The notes below the pieces were generated by a model that saw only the letters and a list, made by a program, of their open reading frames with translations, was not told the DNA's origin and made no database searches. From contig CAWARA010000022.1 of the NCBI GenBank assembly GCA_963784195.1, positions 1 to 64,000 on the forward strand: a DNA stretch of 64,000 nt, written 5' to 3'. This DNA is from CAVQAH01 sp963784195. Its GTDB lineage: Bacteria > Acidobacteriota > Vicinamibacteria > Vicinamibacterales > 2-12-FULL-66-21. Below are positions 34,855 through 45,273 of the stretch, one piece after another; the first letter of the stretch is position 1; the number at the start of each line of letters is the position of its first letter. A program made the translations under genes and the position numbers.

Positions 34855-37780
34855 TTAGAACCGCATACCCGCCGACAGCAGGAACGTGCGGCCGCCGGTG
34901 AATCCGGGACGCCACACCGGGTACTGCGTGTTGGCCGTCGCCTCGCCAAATCGCGCCCCGCGAATGAACCCGGTCGGCAGACCGTTCTCGTCGAGCGGGC
35001 TGTTTGGATCCGGCGTCACCGTAGTGTTCCACTGGATGACCTTCTGATTGTTCGTCAGGTTCAGCACTTCCAGCTTCACCCACGGGCTGAGCCGTGCGGA
35101 ACACCGGCACGCGGTAGGTCGTGGCCAGATCGAGCAGGGCGAAGCCATCGAACGACTCCGATCCCCGTTCGCCGAAGAAGAGGGTCTGCGTGCCGCCATC
35201 AGGCAGACGCGCGTATCCGGGGTTCCGCGCCAGCTGGATGTCCGACAGCGGAACGTCGGTCGCAAACAGGCTGTAGGTCAGGCCGGAGTCGACACGAAGG
35301 ATCGGAGCGATGTCGAGCGCGCCGAATCGTCCTATCTCCTGCGTATAGATGGCCCACACGCGCAGCTTGCTGCGCTGGAAGTCATTCAGGCGTCCGACGG
35401 GGAAGTTGCGGGCTTCCGTGAGTATTTCGGGATAGTCGCCAACCGATGAACTGATCCCGGGCTGGTTGGCCGCTTCACCCTCGAAGTTCCCCTCGTTCCG
35501 CAGCTGGATGGTCCAGTGTCCTTCGAACTGCAGCCTGTCGTAGAGCCGGTACTGGCTCTGCAGCAGCAGCGCGTCGTACTTGCGCTGCGGTGCGTCGCTG
35601 TTGCGGAACACGATGTTGTCGAACGTGCCGAAGTCTGTGCCTTCGAACACCACCGTCGTCCGGCCCGCATCGGTCGGATTGTCGATGAAGTCCTCGATGA
35701 AGTTGTAGTAGTTCCGATGGATGTAGGTGAGCTTCGCCGATCCGCGGCTATTGATCTGATGTCCCACCGACGCCGTGAACTCTCGTGTGACGGGAGAGGA
35801 GAGCCCCTCTTCGAGAAACACGTTCGCCGTCGGGAACGAGCCGGAGCTGATCTCGTAGTTCGCCGGATCGAAACCCGGTTCGAAATCCCGTCCCTGCCCG
35901 CCTGGCCCGACGTAGTCGAGCAGCACGAACGCCGGATTGGCGACGGGCGAGTTCTGGCCGATCTGACTCTCGTTGTACTTGCCCGAGTAGTGGGCGTAAC
36001 TGGCCTGCAGGATCGTGGAGCTGTTGCCGAAGAGATCGTAGGTCGCCGCCAGTCGCGGAACCCACGTGGACGTGTCGACGCCGATGATTCCGCCGGTCGC
36101 TTCACTCTTGACGTCCTCGAAGCGCACGCCGAGGTTCACCGTGAGTCGTGGTCCGATCGCCCAGTCGTCCTGCGCGTACAGCGAGAGCGTGCGCACGTCG
36201 AGGTTGGCGCCGCGCGTCGCGATCCACTGCTCGAGCTGACTCACGCCGGGCGTGAAGACCGGAATGAATCGCCCGTTGGCGTCGAACACGGGATTGCCGC
36301 CACCCGTCAGGTAGTCGGTGTCGAAGACGAAGCTGCTCGGGCTCTGCGAGTTGCCGCCCGTGCGGTTCGACGTGAAGTGCTCGAAGCCGCCCTTGATGTT
36401 GTGCGATCCGAGGTTTGACGTCGTCAGGAAGTACGACAGGCTGCCGGCGTACTGGAAGTTGTCGCGATCTTCGGGATCGGTCGCGTCGAAGTAATTGCCG
36501 TTGTAGTGAAGCACGCTCGGCACGTCGCTCAGCACACCCTGCGTGATGAACGGCGACGCATGAATGTCGGTGTCGAAACCGCCGCTGCCCCGGAACCCCA
36601 GCTGCTGTTGCGACACCTGAAAGTTCGCGAGAAGTTTTGGGCTCAGCACGCCGTTGTAACTGGCGACGAAGAGGTCGTTGGGGAAACTCGGATTCTCCGG
36701 GATGTTCGGATCGATCGTGAAGTTGAACGGTACCCGCACCTGATCGGTGGAGTTCTTGATGTAGCCGGCCTGCAAGCGGTGATTCGTACGAATGGTGCCG
36801 GTGCCCTTGATCTCGAACCGCCGGTCCTCGGTGGTCCTGTTGAACGGCAGGTTGCTGATCTGGAGCGTCTGCGTCGTGCTGAGGTCCTGCCAGCGGCCCG
36901 CGCCGAAGAACCACATCCGATCGCGAACGATCGGCCCGCCGAACGTGCCCTCGTAATTCTCGTTCAGTTTGTCGGGCCGCTCGATGTCGGCCTCCTTCTC
37001 GCGCGGGGTTTCCACCGTCCACGAGTCGTTCGACAGGTTGGCGCGGAAACTGCCCGAGAAGCGGTTGCCGCCGCTCTTGGTAATCATGTTGATGACGCCG
37101 CCGGTAAACCTCCCGTACTCGGCCGAGATACCGGACGTCAGCACGCTGGTCTGCTCGATGGCATCTTCGATGAAGACGTTGTTGGCGGTACCGAAGACGT
37201 TGTCGTTGACGTCGACGCCGTTGATCAGGAAGACGTTGTCGTAGGCGAATGCACCCGAGATGGTGACCTGTCCACCGTTTGGTGTGTTGTTCGTCAACCC
37301 TGGAGCCAATTCCGCGATCAGCGCTGGCGTTCGTCCCGTGGGGAGTTTCGCGATTTCGGTCGAGTCGTAGTTCGCTCCGACCGTGGGCGACGTCAATCCA
37401 GTCGTCGTGACTTCTGCTGTGACGGTCACTTGTTCCTGCACGCCGGCGGGGGCCAGCGTCACGTTCAAGGTCGAGCTGCGGCCGACCTCGATGAGAATCT
37501 TTTCGGTCCTCGTTCCCAGTCCTGAGAGTTCGAACGTGACCTGATAGGGCCCTGGCGGCAGCGCGCGCAGAGCGTACGCGCCGTTCTCGTCCGAGACCAC
37601 GGTCTGCACGCCCTGGAGTGCGGGGCTCGTGGCCGTGATCGTTGTGCCCGGAAGGGTCAACCCGTCGCTTGATTTCACCGTACCGATCAGCTCGCCCGTC
37701 TGCATGCCTTGCGCGGTGGCCGTTGCGGCGAACATCACCGGCAGTGCCAGCGCAAGCGCTGCCTGTCTTAGTGCACGCAT
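34855..37780 (-). CDS. TonB-dependent receptor with carboxypeptidase-regulatory domain (one apparent frameshift)
   Basis: About 974 residues. Signal peptide (MRALRQAALALALPVMFAATATAQ); carboxypeptidase-regulatory-like domain about 28-115 (GTVKSSDGLTLPGTTITATS); plug about 120-260 (LINGVDVNDNVFGT, GGVINMITKSGGN); then the outer-membrane barrel. Near 35090 one base change shifts the frame. The next frame gives PWVKLEVLNLTNNQKVIQW and ends in the expected aromatic C terminus LLSAGMRF. ATG 37780 has GGAGGT 6 nt upstream. No TonB box was identified. The cargo is unknown; the local context is peptide- and envelope-related (VWA protein, SGNH hydrolase, dipeptidase), all on the same strand. Confidence 0.9.
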
Positions 37781-38012
37781 CTACTTACCTCCGTTGGTTC
37801 GGCTCGTGGCTGCGGAGAGATCGCAGCGCACATCCGCGTTCACAGTGGCAAGCCGCGTTCCTGCTGTGACGAACGTCCGCCGAGTTCAGATCGACCGCTG
37901 ACACACGCGTATGTGGTCCGCAGAGCGCGATTTGCGCGTATGCCGAAGCGCTTTCGTTTTTCGGCGGAGGGTAAGCTCAGGTTGTCAGGGTTGGATCCGA
38001 GCGACGATCGGT

Positions 38013-38657
38013 TCAACGACTCGGATCGTCGTGTGATGAGTGGCGTGACAGGAGGGCTCGTTCGATGGCTGGGCGGAGCGCAAAAGCCATTCGCCGGTAC
38101 CCTTCAGACGTGGGATGGAGCTGATCGGGTGAATCGAAAAGCAGATCGGCGCTCGACGGCGAGGCCACGGCGGCGCGCGTGTCGGCGACGACGATCGGCA
38201 CGCCGCTCGCAGTCGATCGCTGCGCGCATATCCAAGTATTGATATGGCGCATGCGATCGTTCTGATCGAGTGTGGCGGTATTGTACGGAATGATCGTTCC
38301 TGCCACGATCGCGATGCCGGCGGCGGCCGCACGTTCGTACATCAGGCTGAGCTGGTCGATGACGTGCTGGGCTGGCCGTCCCTGATAGACATCGTTGACG
38401 CCGGCGATGATCACCACCGCCGCTGGAGCTTCACCGAGGACGTCCCGATCGAATCGTGCAGCAATCTCGTCACTGCGCTGCGCGTTGATGCCTTTGTTCA
38501 GAACGTCCCAATCCGGACGCTCCTTCTTCAGCCAGTAGGCGTACTGACTCGTTTCGTCACCGCTGCCGTTTGGTGGTGCCTCGAGCGGAGACTTCCAACC
38601 GGGAGTCCCAGCGGTTGTCGAGTCACCGAGCGCCACGATCCGGATCCCTGTTGCCAT
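38013..38657 (-). CDS. SGNH/GDSL-type esterase or lysophospholipase
   Basis: A 214-residue protein with the four SGNH blocks: GDSTTAG (Ser in block I, residue 13), the Gly block near LNKGINAQRSDE, VNDVY (Asn, block III) and DQLHPTSEGY (Asp/His, block V). It lacks a signal peptide. Length fits TesA/GDSL hydrolases. The substrate could be an acyl ester of lipid or sugar. The start at ATG 38657 is 11 nt after the preceding dipeptidase stop, so the genes are in one transcription unit. Confidence 0.88.
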   Translation of the reverse strand: MATGIRIVALGDSTTAGTPGWKSPLEAPPNGSGDETSQYAYWLKKERPDWDVLNKGINAQRSDEIAARFDRDVLGEAPAAVVIIAGVNDVYQGRPAQHVIDQLSLMYERAAAAGIAIVAGTIIPYNTATLDQNDRMRHINTWICAQRSTASGVPIVVADTRAAVASPSSADLLFDSPDQLHPTSEGYRRMAFALRPAIERALLSRHSSHDDPSR

Positions 38658-38668
38658 CGAGGTCAGCG

Positions 38669-39917
38669 CTACTTCGTGAAGAGCATCGGCGAGGCCGCGC
38701 GCTCTTTCTGCAGCGTGGCGGAGGCTTTTTCGGCCCCGCGCATGACGCGCAGGATGTTCAGCCCGAGGATCTTCTTGACGTCGTCGTCTTTGTATCCGCG
38801 TCGCAGCAGTTCGGCCGTCAGCGCCGGGTACTTCGAGACGTCTTCCAGGCCTTCAGGCACGCTGGTGATGCCGTCGAAATCTCCGCCGAGGCCGATGTGA
38901 TCGATGCCGGCCACCTTGCGAATGTGATCGATGTGATCGGCGACATCCGCAACCGTCGCGCGAGGCGCAGGGATTCGACTTGGTCCACTCAGCGAGGCCG
39001 TTTTTCACCGCCGCCGCATCCGTCGGGAACTGTTGTTTCAACCTGTTCTCTTCAGCGGTCTGCAGCTTGCCCCAGGCGGTCACCTTCGGTGAAAGGAAGC
39101 CCGGGACGAACGTCACCATCACGACGCCGCCGTTCTTCGGCAGCATCTGCAGCACGTTGTCAGGCACGTTCCGAGGAACGTCGTTGATCGCGCGCGCCGA
39201 CGAGTGCGAGAAGACGACTGGCGCCTGGCTGACGCGGATCGCGTCTGCCATCGTGTCGGGCGACACGTGAGAGAGATCCACGAGCATCCCGAGCCAGTTC
39301 ATCTCGCGGACGACCTGCTCGCCGAACGGTGACAGTCCTCCCAGTACCGGCGTGTCCGTCGCCGAATCGGCCCAGGGGATGTTGCGCGAGTGCGTCAACG
39401 TCATGTAGCGCGCGCCGAGCCGATGGAACATGCGCAACGCGCCGAGCGAGTTGTCGATCGAGTGGCCGCCTTCCATGCCGATCAGGGACGCGATCTTTCC
39501 CTTCTTGAAAATCCTCTCGACGTCGTCCGCCGTCAGCGCGAGCTCGAACGTCTCCGGATACTTCCGCATCATGCGATGAACGATGTCGATTTGTTCGAGC
39601 GTGGCCGTGACGGCCGTTTGACCCTGCGTCTCGGACGGGACGTAAACCGACCAGAACTGTCCGCCGACGCCTCCAGCGCGCAGCCGTCCGATGTCCGTCA
39701 TGATCGACGGCTGCGGTTTCGCGATATCCAGCTTGTCGAGATCGCGTTCGGCGTTTTCGCGCAGGGCCCAGGGGTAGTCGTTGTGCCCGTCGATCAGCGG
39801 AACCTGTTTGTGAAGCGCCTGCGCGCGCTCAAGAAGCGCGGTATCGGCCTGCTGCGAATTCATCACGTCAGCCATTGGAAGGAGGATCAGCGTCGCAAGA
39901 ATCAGTCGTGTTTTCAT
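38669..39917 (-). CDS. M19 membrane dipeptidase (renal dipeptidase family, one apparent frameshift)
   Basis: From ATG 39917 with a signal peptide (MKTRLILATLILLPMADVMN). Zinc-site motifs: LIDGHNDYPW (His-x-Asp) near residue 40, SLIGMEGGHSI (Glu) near 140, LVDLSHVSPDTM (His) and VFSHSSARAI (His). After TKSNPCAS the frame breaks near 38955-38975. The next frame continues ATVADVADHIDHI, then GIDHIGLGGDFDGI, the last conserved block, to the stop at 38669. Total is about 415 residues. The enzyme splits dipeptides, including D-residue forms, in the periplasm. The break fits one extra base. Confidence 0.88.
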
Positions 39918-39981
39918 GTTTGGTTACCGGCCACGCTCCAGATAGTACTTCGCCATGGGGTTGCCGCCCTGCGCCCGGCTT

Positions 39982-40096
39982 GGGGTCAGGTCTTGAATCG
40001 ACGTACCGGGATCAGTTGACCGACCGGAACTCATTGAAGTGCCGCACGTTACGAGTGCCATGTCGTGCATTTTCCCGCGATTCAAGACCTGACCCC
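39982..40096. mobile_element. 115-bp MITE-like element with perfect 19-bp terminal inverted repeats
   Basis: GGGGTCAGGTCTTGAATCG (39982-40000) and its exact reverse complement (40078-40096) bound a 77-bp interior with no coding potential. I recall similar GGGTCAGGTCTTG/CAAGACCTGACCC termini as recurrent palindromic repeats in other bacteria, some mobilised by REP-associated Y1 transposases, but no transposase is present here. It lies between the dipeptidase and the iron permease, which are divergent. Confidence 0.7.
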
Positions 40097-40190
40097 CAGG
40101 GATTACGAATATCGGACTTGACTGGTCGGATATCCAGCGGATAGGCTGGATTTACCAAAACGAGATTCGTCTCATTTTTTAGGACCAGTC

Positions 40191-40970
40191 ATGCTCCAGG
40201 CGTTCGTCGTTACCCTCCGGGAAGGGCTCGAAGCATTCCTGATCATCGCCATCAGTCTCGCGTATTTGCGGAAGACCGGACGGCAGTCGTTGATTCCTGC
40301 GGTTCACTGGGGCATCGGCGTATCCGTGTTGCTCAGCATCGTTGCTGGTGTGCTTCTCGCCCGCGCCGCCAATCAGGCGTTGTGGGAAGGCGTGCTCGCG
40401 CTGATCGCGGCGGTGCTCGTCGGCTCGTTGATCGTGCACATGTGGCGGGCGGGCAAATACCTCAAACGGGATATCGAGGGTAAGCTCGAGGCTTCCTCGG
40501 CGAAGACAGGCGCCGCAGCGTTCTTTGGCGTGTTCATATTCACCTTGCTGATGATTACGCGTGAAGGCATGGAAACCGCGCTCCTCATGAACGCGCTGCT
40601 CTTCCAGGTGAAATCACTGCAGATCATCTCCGGCGCCGTTGCCGGCACGATCATCGCCGCATTCGTTGCGTGGTTGTGGTCGCGGTACGGCCATCGCGTC
40701 AACCTCGCCCGCTTCTTCCAGGTCACTGCCATCTTCCTTCTGGTGTTCGTCGTGCAGCTGTTGATCTACGGATTCCATGAGCTGACCGAGGCGAACATCT
40801 TTCCGTATAGCGAACCGCTGCACAACGCGACGGAGCCGTACGGCCCTGACGGCATCTATGGCCAGTATCTGACCTATCTGCTGGTGGTGCTGCCGCTCGC
40901 CTGGCTGGCGATGTCGGGGATGATGGGGCGGTCCGGCGGCCATCAGCAGCAGCGATCGAGCACCGCGTAG
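40191..40970 (+). CDS. Ftr1/EfeU-family iron permease
   Basis: A 259-residue protein with seven predicted helices. The iron-coordinating REGLE motif is at residues 10-14 (VTLREGLEAFLI), and the second REGxE motif is in ITREGMETALLMNA near residue 125. Both are essential in this family. The periplasmic EfeO and EfeB partners are not adjacent, so it may act alone or with distant partners as a ferric/ferrous importer. A short dyad GAGA-TTCG-TCTC with flanking A and T runs lies 15-45 nt upstream and may be regulatory. Confidence 0.9.
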   Translation: MLQAFVVTLREGLEAFLIIAISLAYLRKTGRQSLIPAVHWGIGVSVLLSIVAGVLLARAANQALWEGVLALIAAVLVGSLIVHMWRAGKYLKRDIEGKLEASSAKTGAAAFFGVFIFTLLMITREGMETALLMNALLFQVKSLQIISGAVAGTIIAAFVAWLWSRYGHRVNLARFFQVTAIFLLVFVVQLLIYGFHELTEANIFPYSEPLHNATEPYGPDGIYGQYLTYLLVVLPLAWLAMSGMMGRSGGHQQQRSSTA

Positions 40971-41009
40971 CCGACACCACCAGGCGGCCAAACCGCCCTA
41001 CAATGGCCC

Positions 41010-41438
41010 ATGGCCGATACCGCCACCCAGAAGCCTCCCACGGTCGTTGAACTGATCTGGGAGCACGAGCTGGTGCTCGCCGGACGCTCGGGTGACGCCA
41101 AGCTGACCGTCGACAGCGCGGGTGTGGAAGGGCCGTCACCGATGCAGGCACTTGGTTTCGCCCTCGCCGCCTGCATGGCGATGGACGTAGTGCACATCCT
41201 CAAGAAAGGCCGCCACGATCTCAAGGGTCTCAAGGCCGACCTGATCGGGCAGCGCGCGCCGGACGAGCCGCGACGCTTTACCTCCATCGAGCTCAAATAC
41301 ACCATCACGGGCAACGTTCCAGAAGACCAGGTCGAGCGCGCGATCCAGCTCTCGCGCGACAAGTACTGCTCTGTCTGGCATTCCATGCGACAGGACATCG
41401 ATCTCCGCGTCAGCCACGTCATCAGCCCGGGCGTCTGA
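41010..41438 (+). CDS. OsmC/Ohr-family peroxide-reducing protein
   Basis: A 142-residue protein with the two redox cysteines of the family: Cys55 in the helix FALAACMAMDVVHIL and Cys120 in DKYCSVWHSM. Such proteins reduce organic hydroperoxides or act on related electrophiles. The ATG follows the -10-like TACAAT (40999-41004) by 5 nt with no ribosome site, suggesting a leaderless message. A small GGCGG/CCGCC hairpin (40983-40997) abuts the -10 element. It lies just after the iron permease gene, a pairing consistent with iron-linked oxidative stress. Confidence 0.88.
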   Translation: MADTATQKPPTVVELIWEHELVLAGRSGDAKLTVDSAGVEGPSPMQALGFALAACMAMDVVHILKKGRHDLKGLKADLIGQRAPDEPRRFTSIELKYTITGNVPEDQVERAIQLSRDKYCSVWHSMRQDIDLRVSHVISPGV

Positions 41439-41448
41439 TTCCGGCCGC

Positions 41449-42525
41449 ATGGCTGAAGGACGACTTCGCCGCGGTTATCTCGACTGGCTGCGCGGCCTCG
41501 CCGTGCTGATCATGATCGAGGCGCACCTCCTCGACAGCTGGACCCGTTTTCCCGATCGCGAAACGCGCGAGTTCGCCTGGTCGATGATCCTCGGCGGCAT
41601 GGGCGCACCGCTGTTCCTCTTTCTCGCCGGGTTATCGGTGTCCATGTCGGCCGGTTCGAAACTGAGGAGGACCGGTGACGCCGCCGCGGCATCACGCGCC
41701 GTGACACGCCGCGGGCTCGAGATCTTCGGGCTCGCGTTCCTCTTTCGCTTTCAGGCGTGGATTCTCGGCTGGTCATCGCCGCGCACGCTCCTGAAAGTGG
41801 ACATCCTCAACATCATGGGGCCATCCATCATGATGGCGGCCACGCTCTGGCGCTTTGCGTCGACAGTCCGTGGCCGTGTCGCGGTCTTCGCCGCCGCGAC
41901 GCTCGCCACAGCGTTCTTCACGCCGGCGCTGCGCGGCGCCTCGTTCTTTGCCATCCTGCCCGATCCGGTCGAGGCGTATTTCCGTCCTGTGGGATCGTTG
42001 TCGAACTTCGTGTTCCTGCCGTGGGCCGCGTTCGTCTTTGCCGGAGCGATTCCCGGCGTGCTCGTGGATGCGGCACGAACCCCGGAGGAAGAACGCCGGC
42101 TGGCCCGGTGGTTTGGCATCGGCGGCGCGCTGATCGCGACGACGGCGTTTGCGTTGTCGTACCTGCCGAGTCCTTTTCCCAACGCCTACTTCTGGACCAC
42201 GTCACCCGCGTTTTTCTTCCTGCGCGTGGGATTGATGACAGCGACGATCTGGGCGGCTTACGCCTGGGAGGCGAGGCCGGGTGGCGCAGAGAAATGGAGC
42301 CCGATGCGGCAGCTGGGCCGCACGTCGTTGTTCATTTACTGGATTCACGTCGAGATGGTCTACGGGCTCATCTCGTTGCCGTTGCACAAATCGCTGACGT
42401 TCGGCCAGGCGTTGTTTGCGCTCGTTGTCTTCAGCCTGTTCATGTTGATCTGTTCGATCGCCAAGGATCGTGCGGTGACGGCCTATCGCAGCCGAGCGAC
42501 GAGCCGGCCGAACTCCTCGCTCTGA
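41449..42525 (+). CDS. DUF1624/HGSNAT-like membrane acyltransferase
   Basis: A 358-residue protein with about ten transmembrane helices. The N terminus GYLDWLRGLAVLIMIEAHLLDSW contains the conserved WLRG and His of the heparan-alpha-glucosaminide N-acetyltransferase/DUF1624 family, and PLFLFLAGLS follows. A late helix contains RTSLFIYWIHVEMVYG, also conserved. It probably transfers an acyl group across the membrane to a sugar or lipid. Its last 43 nt overlap the end of the convergent hydrolase gene at 42483. It begins 10 nt after the OsmC stop codon. Confidence 0.82.
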   Translation: MAEGRLRRGYLDWLRGLAVLIMIEAHLLDSWTRFPDRETREFAWSMILGGMGAPLFLFLAGLSVSMSAGSKLRRTGDAAAASRAVTRRGLEIFGLAFLFRFQAWILGWSSPRTLLKVDILNIMGPSIMMAATLWRFASTVRGRVAVFAAATLATAFFTPALRGASFFAILPDPVEAYFRPVGSLSNFVFLPWAAFVFAGAIPGVLVDAARTPEEERRLARWFGIGGALIATTAFALSYLPSPFPNAYFWTTSPAFFFLRVGLMTATIWAAYAWEARPGGAEKWSPMRQLGRTSLFIYWIHVEMVYGLISLPLHKSLTFGQALFALVVFSLFMLICSIAKDRAVTAYRSRATSRPNSSL

Positions 42526-43895
42526 CGCACGGACGCGAAGCGCTCGTCAGCGTCGAGCCGCGCGCGATCGGTGAAGCCGGCGTCGATCGCGCGGCCGAGC
42601 GCGATGACCGCTGAGCGCTGGTCGCGGAGCGCTGCGCGGTCGCCCGCAAGGTCGTACCAGACACGGGGACGATCCGGGTGGATCGACACGGCAATCTCGA
42701 GGCACAGCGCCGCACGTGCGTAGTCCCGCTTGTCCTCGAAGTCCCTCCACACGTAGAACGACGTCTGGACGAAGATCAGCTCCAGCGTACGTTGCGCGGC
42801 CAGCGCCTTGTACCCCGCCGTCTGCGCATCGCGCTTCAGCGTCTCCACCCGCAGCGACGAGAGCACCATCGGCAGCATCGGGAGATCCTCCGCGCGGAGC
42901 TCGCCCAGGGTCCGGGCAAGCTGGCGGGCCCGCTCGCGCTCATCACGGTCGGCGCGTTGCTCCTCTTTGCGGGCGTCAGCCATACGCCGATCGTCATCGA
43001 GCGCCGAGACTTTCGATCGCACCGCGCTGACGTCGGTCAGGTCGCCAAACGTCTCGATGACGGACGAGTAGAGCCGATACGCTTCTGTCAGCCTGCCCTC
43101 ATCTTCCAGCGCGCGGGCGGCCGCCACATCGGCATCCCGCAACGCGCTCGCCAGCGTTTCATCGCGACCACGCCGTCCGTCTTTCATCGCCAGCGCTTCC
43201 AGCCATCCAGCCGCGCGCATCGCCATGGCATTGGGAATCCATTGGTGAGCGCCGTCGAAGTACTCGAGCCGGCGCGGATTGCCTGCGCGTCGCATTCGCT
43301 CGTCGGTGGACTTCGCATCCATGAAGTTGAAATCGAGACGCCCGGCCGCGCCGAACCACGCGACCGGCGGCGCCTTCTCCGACTCGCCCGGATCTGGCGC
43401 GCCGGCGGCGATGATCCCCGATACGTGCCCAGTGCTCGTCGCGACGACCGTCGCCACGCCCGCCCCGCCCGAGAAACCAGCGATGTAAATGCGCCGCGCG
43501 TCGACGGAATACCGCGTCAGGACGTCCGGCCACATGGCCGCAACCGCGCGGCGATTGGGTTCCCACGGCCCGTCGCTGCGCGTGTTGTCCGAACTGGCGA
43601 TGATCCAGCCGAATCGTTCCGCCGCATCCTTGAAGATCTGCGCCGCCATCGTCCCGCGCCCTCGAGGGTCGAAGACGAACAGCACAGGCCATTGCCGCTG
43701 CTGCGTGTATGACACTGGCAGATAGAGCGTGTACGTCTGCGTCGCATCGTTCGCGCAGGCGACCTTCTCGACGAACGCTCCTGTCTTGATGGATTCGGCC
43801 TGAGCGCCGTAGTGTCCGGCGTTAGCCGGACTTGTAGACGCCGGACCTGTAGACGCTACGAGGAGGATCGCGGCTGCAACGGCGCGGAGGCTCAT
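42483..43895 (-). CDS. Secreted alpha/beta hydrolase with C-terminal TPR region
   Basis: A 470-residue protein: signal peptide (MSLRAVAAAILLVASTGPAS), then an esterase-like alpha/beta hydrolase (about 40-255). The nucleophile elbow is GFSGGA near residue 145, the acid is likely in RLDFNFM, and the His is in FDGAHQWIP. The order resembles polyhydroxybutyrate depolymerase/dienelactone hydrolase relatives. The C-terminal 200 residues are helical with TPR-like pairs (YARAALCLEIAVSIHPDRP). The ATG overlaps the preceding TPR gene stop by 4 nt. Convergent overlap with the acyltransferase gene at the 3' end is 43 nt. Confidence 0.85.
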   Translation of the reverse strand: MSLRAVAAAILLVASTGPASTSPANAGHYGAQAESIKTGAFVEKVACANDATQTYTLYLPVSYTQQRQWPVLFVFDPRGRGTMAAQIFKDAAERFGWIIASSDNTRSDGPWEPNRRAVAAMWPDVLTRYSVDARRIYIAGFSGGAGVATVVATSTGHVSGIIAAGAPDPGESEKAPPVAWFGAAGRLDFNFMDAKSTDERMRRAGNPRRLEYFDGAHQWIPNAMAMRAAGWLEALAMKDGRRGRDETLASALRDADVAAARALEDEGRLTEAYRLYSSVIETFGDLTDVSAVRSKVSALDDDRRMADARKEEQRADRDERERARQLARTLGELRAEDLPMLPMVLSSLRVETLKRDAQTAGYKALAAQRTLELIFVQTSFYVWRDFEDKRDYARAALCLEIAVSIHPDRPRVWYDLAGDRAALRDQRSAVIALGRAIDAGFTDRARLDADERFASVRQSEEFGRLVARLR

Positions 43896-45073
43896 GGAAC
43901 AAACGTTGTGATCCGAGCTGGTGACCTCAGGATGATGTCGTAGGTCGGGCGGGTAGTGCCGTCGACAAATTGCGCGCCGTCCGCCGACATGGCGGCTAGC
44001 GCTGCGCCATCACCCACGTCGTAGTCATAGGAAAGAGCGACGATGCCATGGTTGCTGACCGGTTGCACCTCGCCAGCGTCGGAGATTCCGTCCCGATCGG
44101 CGTCACGCCAGATCGCCAGATGCTTCAGCTCGACCCCCTCGATTCTCCCGCTCCCGTCGTCGTCGAGCGCTGCGAGCGCCTCGTATCCGTTCTCCCAGAA
44201 GAGCCAGAACGTGACGTTTCCGAAGAGCTGCAGTGCTGACCGGATCTGTCCCTTGCCCTCGAAGTCGAAGACCAGCCATCCCGCCTCGGGCGCGATCCAC
44301 GTCCATTCGCGATCGAGGCCCGATCCGTCCGCGTCGAACCGCACGCGCGCGAGCGGATCGTGAACGCGATCTGCGGTCAGCCCGTCCGTCAGCGGCACCG
44401 CGATCGGCGTGATCATCCGTGGCATCCGCTCGAAGCGGTCGCGTTTTGCCTGCAGGTCCGCGATCTCGGCCGCATCGCGCTCGCGGTCGAGCAAGGGAAT
44501 CAAGTAGCCGGCTGCCTCGTAAACGTACGACAACTTTCCGATCGACCGGAACTGCATGTCCTTCTCGGAAGGCCAGGCGATCTCGATGACTCGCCGAAAC
44601 TGTTCGATCGCGCGCGCGTTGTCGCCGGCCTGGTTGAGCATCCATCCGTAGCCGAGGAGAGCCGTGAGGTTGGCAGGCTCGAGTTTCAGCACTTCCTCGT
44701 AGAACCCGATCGATTTCTTGAGGTGCTCCCTGGCGGTGGCCTCTTCTTCGGGTGTCTTCGCGGGCCGTGGTCGATTGGGGACGGGCTTCGGATCGTGGCC
44801 GTACCAGGGCCGCTCGGTTCCGGTCGCCTTGTCGACTGTCGCCGTGAACTGGTCGACTTTCAGCGCATAGGCCATCGCATGGAGCCTGGCGAGGTTCAGG
44901 CGACTGTCGACGTCTTTCGGGTCGGTCCTGGCCTGACGTTCGAGGTTGTCGACCAACCTCGCGATTGGCACGGTGCCGACCTCGACCTCCACGTAGATGG
45001 CTGAGACGGTGACCAGAGCGCCACCCGCCAGAGCTGCCAGCCCCCCGAACCATCCTGCCCGCAACCGGTGCAT
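43892..45073 (-). CDS. TPR protein with EF-hand-like loops
   Basis: A 393-residue protein. An N-terminal helix (residues 8-30) is a signal anchor. TPR-like helices lie at about 35-60 and 120-190 (SIGFYEEVLKLEPANLTALLGYGWMLNQAG). A beta domain (WTWIAPEAGWLVFDFEGKG) precedes two calcium-binding-like loops, DDDGSGRIEGVE and DADRDGISDAGE, near residues 300-330. The latter are close to the EF-hand DxDxDG pattern. No enzyme motif is visible. It is the first gene of a two-gene unit with the hydrolase and is preceded by a perfect 14-bp palindrome. Confidence 0.82.
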   Translation of the reverse strand: MHRLRAGWFGGLAALAGGALVTVSAIYVEVEVGTVPIARLVDNLERQARTDPKDVDSRLNLARLHAMAYALKVDQFTATVDKATGTERPWYGHDPKPVPNRPRPAKTPEEEATAREHLKKSIGFYEEVLKLEPANLTALLGYGWMLNQAGDNARAIEQFRRVIEIAWPSEKDMQFRSIGKLSYVYEAAGYLIPLLDRERDAAEIADLQAKRDRFERMPRMITPIAVPLTDGLTADRVHDPLARVRFDADGSGLDREWTWIAPEAGWLVFDFEGKGQIRSALQLFGNVTFWLFWENGYEALAALDDDGSGRIEGVELKHLAIWRDADRDGISDAGEVQPVSNHGIVALSYDYDVGDGAALAAMSADGAQFVDGTTRPTYDIILRSPARITTFVP

Positions 45074-45091
45074 GCCGCACCCCCAATGGTT

Positions 45092-45105
45092 GAGTTAGCT
45101 AACTC
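45092..45105. promoter_or_regulatory. Perfect 14-bp palindrome, probable operator
   Basis: GAGTTAGCTAACTC is fully symmetric and lies 19 bp before the ATG of the leftward TPR gene and about 170 bp before the rightward DGQHR gene. The TTAGCTAA core is typical in form for sites of TetR/MarR-type repressors. No such regulator is encoded nearby. Confidence 0.5.
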
Positions 45106-45273
45106 TTGAACTGTCAGATGTTTAGACGACGCCTGAGGTCCCCTTGGCTTTCGGAGGCCTCAAATATAAGATGGGCGCCAATCACACTGTAATGAAGCAT
45201 CAGGCGTTCCGCCGTCGGTGTGGGGTTCGAAGTCGTCGGAAGGGCCTCGGAGTTCAGACCGCACGGTTCACCT

